Below the pieces are notes generated by a model. The model saw only the letters and a list, made by a program, of their open reading frames with translations. It searched no databases and was not told where the DNA came from. Made by a program: the position numbers and the translations under genes. From IMG/VR virus record IMGVR_UViG_3300017729_000052, positions 1-21,446 of that record: 21,446 bases of DNA; one strand, written 5' to 3'. Shown piece by piece: positions 16,326 through 21,446 of this stretch (position 1 is the stretch's first letter; every line of letters starts with the position of its first letter). The stretch is from a virus.

Positions 16326-17449
16326 TGCCAAGTAACTCAAAAAACCTAGCAGAACTCTTAAATACAGACACTACATTGGCTGCTGGAGATGTTGCATCTG
16401 GTTCTATTACAGCAGCTAAACTTGCTTCTAATGCAGTAACAACTGCAAAGATTGCTGCCGATGCAGTAACAGATGCAAAGGCAGACATCACAGCTGATGC
16501 AATATCTGATAAAGCAAATGCTTCTACAGGATATATACAAATACCAAAGGGAACAACTGCACAACGTCCAAGCAGTCCAGCAGATGGAATGATTAGATAT
16601 AATTCAACTCTTGACCTCTCAGAAGAATATAGAGATGGTCAATGGAGAGCGTTATCTAATGTTATTACCATAAGTGGAGGTACAAAAACAACCTCTGGTG
16701 GTTATACTATTCATACATTCACATCATCTGGAACTTTCTTGATTGATGGTGGTAATTTAACTGGTGTAGATTATCTAGTTGTCGCTGGTGGCGGCGGCGG
16801 TGGTTCTAGAAGAGCTGGTGGCGGTGGCGGCGGTGGAATGGTCAACGCAACCAACCAAACCATAACAGCAGGAGCTCACACAGTCACAATCGGTGCTGGT
16901 GGTGCTGGTGCTACTAGTGACACTGCTAATGGAGTAGTAGGTGGAAACACTTCTTTTGGCTCAATCCAAACTTGTACTGGTGGTGGTTACGGTGGTGGTG
17001 AAGCAAAAACAGGAGGCGCTGGCGGCTCTGGAGGCGGTGGTTCAGACGGGCAAGGGCCTGGTTCTGGAACTTCTGGTCAAGGTAATGCTGGTGGTACTTC
17101 TTTTGGTTCTTCTGGAGGCGGTGGAGGCGGCGGCAAAGGTGCCGTTGGTGAAGCTGGTGGAACAGACGGAGCAACAGAAGGTGGCGATGGCGGTGGCGGT
17201 TTAACACTCGCATACAGTGGAAGTTCAGTCGCATACGCTGGAGGCGGCGGTGGTGGAAGTCGTGATGGAGGAGCTGGTGGTACTGGTGCTAGTGGTGGTG
17301 GTAATGGTGGTGTAGATAATTCAACCGTAGCTACAGCAGGAGCCGCAAATAGAGGCGGTGGAGGCGGCGGTGGTGGTCGTAACGGCGGTACACCATTTGT
17401 TGGTGCTAACGGTGGTTCTGGTGTCGTTATTATTAGGTATCAAACGTAG
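16325..17449 (+). CDS. Second glycine-rich tail fibre / adhesin (374 aa)
   Basis: ATG 16325 overlaps the previous stop (TAATG). Residues 1-65 hold an attachment-type start (NSKNLAELLNTDTTL) and ten-residue repeats (GSITAAKLAS, NAVTTAKIAA, DAVTDAKADI) with lysines at 32, 42 and 52. A short domain with GTTAQRPSSPADGMIRYNS (about 78-96) and EEYRDGQWRAL follows; this 'RP.sp..G.iryN' motif is common in phage fibre proteins. From residue about 131 (TFTSSGTFLID) a glycine-rich domain runs to the end. It has the same order of landmarks as the product of 4933-5724: a strand into GGGG, VTIGAGG, a 'TSFGS' element, and a closing GVVIIRYQT. It is longer and richer in Gly runs. Likely receptor-binding, by analogy with polyglycine adhesins. 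The DNA here has dense GGT/GGC/GGA runs. Confidence 0.75.
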   Translation: MPSNSKNLAELLNTDTTLAAGDVASGSITAAKLASNAVTTAKIAADAVTDAKADITADAISDKANASTGYIQIPKGTTAQRPSSPADGMIRYNSTLDLSEEYRDGQWRALSNVITISGGTKTTSGGYTIHTFTSSGTFLIDGGNLTGVDYLVVAGGGGGGSRRAGGGGGGGMVNATNQTITAGAHTVTIGAGGAGATSDTANGVVGGNTSFGSIQTCTGGGYGGGEAKTGGAGGSGGGGSDGQGPGSGTSGQGNAGGTSFGSSGGGGGGGKGAVGEAGGTDGATEGGDGGGGLTLAYSGSSVAYAGGGGGGSRDGGAGGTGASGGGNGGVDNSTVATAGAANRGGGGGGGGRNGGTPFVGANGGSGVVIIRYQT

Positions 17450-17458
17450 GAGATTATT

Positions 17459-17806
17459 ATGGCACATTTTGCAAAAGTACTTAATGGAATAGTAGAAAAT
17501 ATTATAGTAGCAGAACAAGAGTTTATGGATACTTTTATTGATGACTCTCCAGGCGAATGGATTCAAACTTCATATAATACAAAAGAAGGTGTACATTCAG
17601 ATGGTGGTACTCCTTTAAGAAAAAACTATGCCATAATTGGTGGTACATATGATTCAACTAGAGATGCATTTATTCCTCAAAAACCATATCCAAGTTGGAC
17701 TTTAGATGAAGACAAATGTATTTACGTTGCACCCAAAGCATATCCAACTGACGGAAAAGATTATGATTGGGACGAGGACAAAACCTCTTGGATTGAATCA
17801 GACTAA
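17459..17806 (+). CDS. Small 'MAHFAK' family protein, possible fibre companion (115 aa)
   Basis: The ribosome site TAGGAG (17447-17452) includes the stop codon of the glycine-rich gene; ATG is at 17459. The product starts MAHFAKVLNGIVENIIVAEQ and contains WIQTSYNTKEG (about residues 34-44), GTPLRKNYAIIGGTYDSTRD (50-69) and PYPSWTLDEDKCIYVAP (about 76-92). It ends in an acidic YDWDEDKTSWIESD. I recognise this family from marine T4-like phages, next to fibre genes, but no function is assigned. Its start echoes that of the chaperone-like protein at 5724 (MKALILDGIVVDV), and it likewise follows a glycine-rich fibre. A companion or chaperone role is therefore plausible but unproven. It is acidic, Trp/Tyr-rich, with one cysteine and no signal peptide. 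Confidence 0.7.
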   Translation: MAHFAKVLNGIVENIIVAEQEFMDTFIDDSPGEWIQTSYNTKEGVHSDGGTPLRKNYAIIGGTYDSTRDAFIPQKPYPSWTLDEDKCIYVAPKAYPTDGKDYDWDEDKTSWIESD

Positions 17807-17838
17807 ATAGTATTATAAAAGATATGGGAAATAATTAA

Positions 17839-19164
17839 ATGCCATTTATAGGAAAACAACCAGAAGTAGGTGCATACTCTAAGTTAGACGCTATTACTGC
17901 GTCTGCTACTGCAACGTATAATCTAACTTTAGATAGTAGTGCATACTATCCAACAAGTGCAAATCATCTATTGGTTTCTCTGAACGGTGTCATGCAGGCT
18001 CCACAAGATTCATTCACAGTAAGTGGTTCGACAATCGTATTCGACTCTGCTCTAACAAGTTCTGATAGTATCGACTTTATCATGGCACTTGGTGACGTTC
18101 TAGATATTGGAACTCCAAGTGATGGTACAGTAACAAGTGCAAAACTTGATACAAATCTTTCTGCTACTACGTTGGATGTGACTAACCTAACATCTAAAGA
18201 TGATTTTATAGTTAATGGTACTGGAAGCAATTCGTCAAACTCTTTTACTATACAGCAGGGTACTAATGGATATGTTAGATCAAATAATAACTTGTATCTT
18301 GGTACACAAAATACGGATAGAGTTGCCATTATAAGTGGTAAAGTCGGTATTCAACATATGACACCTACAACGCCTTTACATGTAGAAACAGCTGGTGGTG
18401 GTAATTTTGTTGCTAAATTCAAAAATACTACTACTGCCACACCTTATGGTGTTCATGTACAAGATGCTAGCAGTGGTGCTAACGGATACCCTCTATTCCA
18501 AGTAACAGACCATGCAGGCACTGCCACATATTTTAGAGTTGATAGTGGAACGAGAAGGGCATATTTTAACAGTGCCGCAACTTACAATAATTCGGCTGTA
18601 AACATTAAAACTGATGTAGACAAAAATGGCATTGGAATTCATGCACTGAAATCATCAAACTCTAATTACTATTTTCTGAATTTTAGGACTGGCAGTGGTA
18701 CTACAGAAGTTGGTAATATTTATTCTAATGGTAGTAATACAACATATGCTACATCTTCAGATTATCGGCTTAAAGAAAATGTAAAAGATTTAGAAAATGC
18801 ATCTGATAGATTGAATCAATTAAATCCTAAGAGATTTAACTTTATTAATGATGAAACTAATACTCTAGTAGATGGATTCTTAGCGCATGAAGTACAGTCA
18901 ATTGTTCCAGAAGCAGTTGTTGGAGAAAAAGATGCAACAAAAGAAGAAGAGTATATTAAAACTGAAGCTGTTCTAGAAGTTCGTGATGAAGATGGAAAAG
19001 TATTAAAAGAAGAAGTTCCAGCTGTTATGGGAAAAAGAACAGTTGACTCATATCAAGGCATAGATCAAAGCAAACTTGTGCCTCTACTAGTCGCTTCTCT
19101 GCAAGAAGCTCTTGCAGAAATTGAAACCTTAAAAACTCGTGTGAAAACATTAGAAGATGCATAA
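17839..19164 (+). CDS. Tail fibre/spike with C-terminal S74 intramolecular chaperone (441 aa)
   Basis: ATG 17839 follows GGGAA (17826-17830). Residues 1-88 comprise MPFIGKQPEVGAYSKLDAIT and one copy of the repeated beta domain (HLLVSLNGVMQAPQDSFTV). A 'TVTSAKLDTNLSATTLDV' segment and a beta shaft follow (about 110-300; KVGIQHMTPTTPLHVETAG is a common fibre motif). The C-terminal part is a peptidase S74 / intramolecular chaperone domain: SSDYRLKENV at 306-315, GFLAHEVQSIVPEAV, YQGIDQSKLVPLL and a final coiled coil. In this family the domain helps the trimer fold, then cuts itself off. The Ser-Lys pair would be Ser307 and Lys312, with cleavage between 306 and 307. An unusual acidic stretch (about 368-403) sits inside the domain. 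The mature fibre would be about 306 residues. Confidence 0.85.
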   Translation: MPFIGKQPEVGAYSKLDAITASATATYNLTLDSSAYYPTSANHLLVSLNGVMQAPQDSFTVSGSTIVFDSALTSSDSIDFIMALGDVLDIGTPSDGTVTSAKLDTNLSATTLDVTNLTSKDDFIVNGTGSNSSNSFTIQQGTNGYVRSNNNLYLGTQNTDRVAIISGKVGIQHMTPTTPLHVETAGGGNFVAKFKNTTTATPYGVHVQDASSGANGYPLFQVTDHAGTATYFRVDSGTRRAYFNSAATYNNSAVNIKTDVDKNGIGIHALKSSNSNYYFLNFRTGSGTTEVGNIYSNGSNTTYATSSDYRLKENVKDLENASDRLNQLNPKRFNFINDETNTLVDGFLAHEVQSIVPEAVVGEKDATKEEEYIKTEAVLEVRDEDGKVLKEEVPAVMGKRTVDSYQGIDQSKLVPLLVASLQEALAEIETLKTRVKTLEDA

Positions 19165-19192
19165 AATATATAGAAACTTAGGAAATTAACAA

Positions 19193-20338
19193 ATGGCGTT
19201 GATTAAATTAAATACAAGAAGTATCCCAGACAATGCGGTGACGCCTGCCAAGGTATCACAAAACCTTGGGCGCAGAAATATGATAATTAATGGCGCCATG
19301 CAAGTATCACAATACGGCACCTCCGCAACAGGTATTACGAGTGGCAGCAATCTAACAGCAGATAGGTTTAGTTTTTCTACAGGAACTAATGGTGGTACAT
19401 ATACATTATCTACAACTACAACCGTTCCATCTGGTGAAGGATTCGAAAAAAGTCTAAAAATTGATTGTACAACTGCCGGAAATTATTCTACTGCTGGTAC
19501 TGCCACTATGTTAAGATGTTCGCCATTTGAAATTCAAGATTGTGCAAGACTAGCATACGGAACTTCTAGTGCAAAGAAATTAACAGTGTCATTTTGGACT
19601 CGTGCTAGTTATACAGGAACATTTACAGCATTGCTTGTAACACATGATTCTGCACAAAGAAATATTATAAAGACATTTACTATCTCTTCTGCTAACACAT
19701 GGCAAAAGGTTGTTCTAACTTATGATGGAGATACTGGAAGTACATTCACTGGGGCTGACATTAATCTGGGATTAAGCTTAGATATTTGGTTTGGTGGTGG
19801 AACTGATTATACTGGTGGTTCTCAAACAGATGGTGTCTGGAGAGCTCGATCAACACATAACACTTCTGTCTTACAAGGTAATGGTACATTGTTTGGTACA
19901 AACACTTCCCATGACTTCTATATAACAGGAGTACAGGTAGAAATTGGCGATGCAGCTACAGATTTCGAACACCGATCATATGGTGAAGAACTTGACCTTT
20001 GTGAACGCTATTTTCAAACTTATTCAAACCGAAACTGGCAAGGAACTAATGAACACGCAGTTAACTATAGTTTGTACTTGGATGGAGTTTTTACAAAAAA
20101 AATGAGATCTGCTCCAGCAGCAAGTATAGTTGGATTAGTAACTATTGGTAGACCACAAGTTTCTGTGAGTCAAAGACCAAACGTCATTGACGGTATATCT
20201 AATACTGGTTTTAGAGTGTGTCGATGGCCATCCAGTGGAACTTATGGTGGGTCGTTAGGTTCACATGGTGATGCGTATTATAGAATGTCAGTCGGTACTG
20301 GGCCTACAAATCGAATTGATTTTAGTGCTGAACTTTAA
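19193..20338 (+). CDS. Tail fibre tip / receptor-binding protein, GRRN family (381 aa)
   Basis: ATG 19193 follows TTAGGAAA. The N-terminus (SIPDNAVTPAKVSQNLGRRN, then MIINGAMQVSQ) has one AV-TPAK element and the GRRN-x-x-ING motif found in many fibre-tip or prophage tail proteins. A lectin-like beta-sandwich follows, about residues 50-260, with KLTVSFWTRA and NTWQKVVLTYDGD. Next comes ITGVQVEIGDAATDFEHRSY then GEELDLCERYF (about 246-280), another landmark of this family. The C-terminal 100 residues appear unique to this gene and would be the variable receptor-facing part. Function inferred from family motifs: trimeric host-recognition tip. It is paralogous to the truncated gene at 20536. Cysteines near 92, 106, 114, 270 and about 343 are unusual for a fibre but need not pair. 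Confidence 0.75.
   Translation: MALIKLNTRSIPDNAVTPAKVSQNLGRRNMIINGAMQVSQYGTSATGITSGSNLTADRFSFSTGTNGGTYTLSTTTTVPSGEGFEKSLKIDCTTAGNYSTAGTATMLRCSPFEIQDCARLAYGTSSAKKLTVSFWTRASYTGTFTALLVTHDSAQRNIIKTFTISSANTWQKVVLTYDGDTGSTFTGADINLGLSLDIWFGGGTDYTGGSQTDGVWRARSTHNTSVLQGNGTLFGTNTSHDFYITGVQVEIGDAATDFEHRSYGEELDLCERYFQTYSNRNWQGTNEHAVNYSLYLDGVFTKKMRSAPAASIVGLVTIGRPQVSVSQRPNVIDGISNTGFRVCRWPSSGTYGGSLGSHGDAYYRMSVGTGPTNRIDFSAEL
19955..19980 (+). repeat. Direct repeat in fibre-tip paralogues (first copy)
   Basis: These 26 bases (GCTACAGATT ... CGATCATA) recur at 21145-21170 with a single difference (C to T at the tenth base or so). They encode ATDFEHRSY in both fibre-tip genes. The copies are about 1.19 kb apart in direct orientation and so could support recombination between the two genes. 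Confidence 0.7.
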
Positions 20339-20350
20339 GGGAGATATATT

Positions 20351-20533
20351 ATGAAAATAATTACAGATGCACAGTATATAAAAAATGAAGATAAAGTAAA
20401 TCAGACTATTTTTTGTAAAATTAATGGTAAGGAATGGAGTATTCCAATGGACGTAGACAATTCTGATTATGCAGAAATTCTAAAACAAGTGTCTGATGGT
20501 ACTTTAACAATTAAAGATGCTGATGAGGAATAA
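20351..20533 (+). CDS. Small acidic fibre-associated protein (60 aa)
   Basis: ATG 20351 is preceded by a strong AAGGGAG (20337-20343) that begins with the last base of the upstream stop. The product MKIITDAQYIKNEDK..., with KINGKEWSIPMDVDNSDYAE (about residues 24-43) then ILKQVSDGTLTIKDADEE, belongs to a kind of short protein that often follows fibre-tip genes in phages. The recurring pattern is 'sVP.D..N.dYaEi..qv..G.L.i'. It is acidic, 60 residues long and has no membrane segment. Function is unknown; by position it may assist folding of the adjacent tip protein. It lies between two paralogous tip genes, two bases before the second, and carries that gene's ribosome site (GAGGA, 20525-20529). 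Confidence 0.75.
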   Translation: MKIITDAQYIKNEDKVNQTIFCKINGKEWSIPMDVDNSDYAEILKQVSDGTLTIKDADEE

Positions 20534-20535
20534 AA

Positions 20536-21446
20536 ATGGCACTTAGTAAAGTAAATCCAAGTCTAGTTCAAAACTTTGGACGTAGAAATCTTTTAATCAA
20601 TGGCGACTTTCAAGTTAATCAGAGAGGCGATGGTAGTGGTGTAGGTACTAATGCTGGTTATGTAGGTGTCGATAGATGGCGTGCTTATATTTCAACTAGT
20701 AGTACCGTAAATTTTGTTCAACAAACATTTGCGAATGGACACTCAGATGTTGATAGAAACTTGCGTCACTATTTGAAATTTGATTGGTTAGGAACTGGTG
20801 CTGCTCAAACAAAAACTTTAACCCAACACATAGATAATGTTAATACAGGCAATGGACAAAAGGTTACTGTTTCTTTTTGGGGAAGAACAGAACAAGGAGA
20901 TGATTGTGTCCTAAAATTATACCAAGTTTTTGGAAGTGGTGGTTCTTCGACTGTTGAGCATGCTAGTGGAACAATTGATCTTACAACATCATGGAAATAT
21001 TTCACACATACATTTGATGTGACTTCAACTTCTGGTAAGACAACTGGAGCAGGGAATAAATTAAGTTTAGAATTTGTATTTGGCCCAGCAACACTGAATT
21101 CATACTTTGAAGTAGCAGGAGTTCAACTAGAACTTGGCGACACTGCTACAGATTTTGAACACCGATCATACGCAGAAGAACTTTCGGCTTGTCAGAGGTA
21201 CTTTGAGCGTCAACATTACCCTGCTAACGATCAAGTGTGTGTTTCAATGAAATGGTCTGGGTACGGATACATGGGTCACATTACCTGTATGGAAGTCAAA
21301 AGAACAGAACCGACTGTAAGTTCTACTGGGATAGTTAAGCACATGGGGCAGGCGTCCTTCTCTAACACTGTCTCACCAACATGGCAGTATATGACTCCCC
21401 AAGGTGTTGGGATATATTCAACTCCAACTAGCGGGCCAACAGGTGA
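20536..21446 (+). CDS. Second GRRN-family fibre tip protein (3' end outside window)
   Basis: The frame is open from ATG 20536 to the window edge, 303 codons so far, with GAGGA at 20525-20529. It begins MALSKVNPSLVQNFGRRNLL, INGDFQVNQRGDG, with YVGVDRWRAY next, as in many fibre tips. The body is a lectin-like beta-sandwich (QKVTVSFWGRTEQGDD at about 113-128, TSWKYFTHTFDV). VQLELGDTATDFEHRSYAEE follows (about 196-215), then LSACQRYFERQ. The layout follows that of the gene at 19193, with strong similarity at both landmark segments and little between them. The last 80 residues present (WSGYGYMGH... onward) have no counterpart upstream and are likely variable. It was easy to miss because it has no stop in the window. 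Confidence 0.75.
   Translation, partial: MALSKVNPSLVQNFGRRNLLINGDFQVNQRGDGSGVGTNAGYVGVDRWRAYISTSSTVNFVQQTFANGHSDVDRNLRHYLKFDWLGTGAAQTKTLTQHIDNVNTGNGQKVTVSFWGRTEQGDDCVLKLYQVFGSGGSSTVEHASGTIDLTTSWKYFTHTFDVTSTSGKTTGAGNKLSLEFVFGPATLNSYFEVAGVQLELGDTATDFEHRSYAEELSACQRYFERQHYPANDQVCVSMKWSGYGYMGHITCMEVKRTEPTVSSTGIVKHMGQASFSNTVSPTWQYMTPQGVGIYSTPTSGPTG
21145..21170 (+). repeat. Direct repeat in fibre-tip paralogues (second copy)
   Basis: This is the second copy of the 26-base segment at 19955-19980, 25 of 26 bases identical, encoding the ATDFEHRSY segment that precedes the variable end of the tip protein. Confidence 0.7.

Noticed and set aside
16926-17234. Long open frames on both strands within the glycine-rich gene
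   Set aside because: They are shadows of the GGN repeats, giving His/Leu/Arg-rich or Val/Leu-rich low-complexity translations with no ribosome site.
17802-17821. Late-promoter-like strings ACTAAATA and TATAAAAG before the S74 fibre gene
   Set aside because: Each differs from the octamer at one or two important positions and the area is simply AT-rich; not strong enough to list as a promoter.
19160-19172. CATAAAATATA before the first fibre-tip gene
   Set aside because: It has one extra A compared with CATAAATA, so it does not fit the late box spacing.
19193-21446. Possible diversity-generating retroelement acting on the fibre tips
   Set aside because: No reverse transcriptase and no template/variable repeat pair with adenine-biased differences is visible; the single C/T difference in the 26-base repeat does not fit.

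Overview
This window is a stretch of the late virion-structure region of a marine T4-like myovirus (tailed phage). Three things show this. All genes are on the + strand and packed almost end to end. The sequence is AT-rich, with T4-type late promoter boxes (TATAAATA or CATAAATA) ahead of some genes. The products are baseplate-wedge and tail-fibre proteins; gp8 is recognisable by conserved segments at both ends, and the gp10-type N-terminus is also clear. Many of the other families (DUF4815 giant protein, MAHFAK-type small protein, 'MANNFKNAF' protein, GRRN-x-x-ING fibre tips) are ones I know mainly from phages of marine cyanobacteria and SAR11. No host gene or metabolic gene lies in the window, so the host cannot be fixed beyond 'marine bacterium, cyanobacterium or SAR11-like'.

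Layout. (1) 1-642: C-terminal part of a gp6-like baseplate wedge protein, cut by the window edge. (2) 655-3840: a 1061-residue virion protein in the position and size class of T4 gp7, rich in repeated beta modules. (3) 3883-6074: a three-gene fibre cassette (gp10-type attachment protein, glycine-rich fibre or adhesin, tail-assembly-chaperone-like protein), opened by two tandem late promoters. (4) 6108-14483: gp8 baseplate wedge, then a 2320-residue DUF4815-family giant structural protein, with a late promoter in front of gp8. (5) 14485-21446: a run of ten small to medium genes. These are a coiled-coil small protein, a short fibre-like protein, a beta protein, a protein with three repeated beta domains, a second glycine-rich fibre, a small companion, a fibre with an S74 self-cleaving chaperone domain, two paralogous fibre-tip proteins with a 60-residue protein between them, and the right window edge, which cuts the last one.

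How they fit together (inference from family and order): gp6, the gp7-sized protein and gp8 would form the baseplate wedges. The DUF4815 giant probably decorates the baseplate or forms a large fibre or arm. The gp10-like protein and the many fibre genes provide the peripheral attachment apparatus. Three of the fibre or tip genes are each followed by a small protein, one of which resembles tail-fibre assembly chaperones. The region therefore reads as an array of alternative or cooperating receptor-binding modules. Recurrent short beta modules are shared between baseplate proteins, and others between fibre proteins, which points to extensive domain shuffling.

There is no gap between genes longer than about 45 bases. 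I saw no tRNA, CRISPR, insertion sequence, reverse transcriptase or clear rho-independent terminator. No real gene is supported on the - strand.
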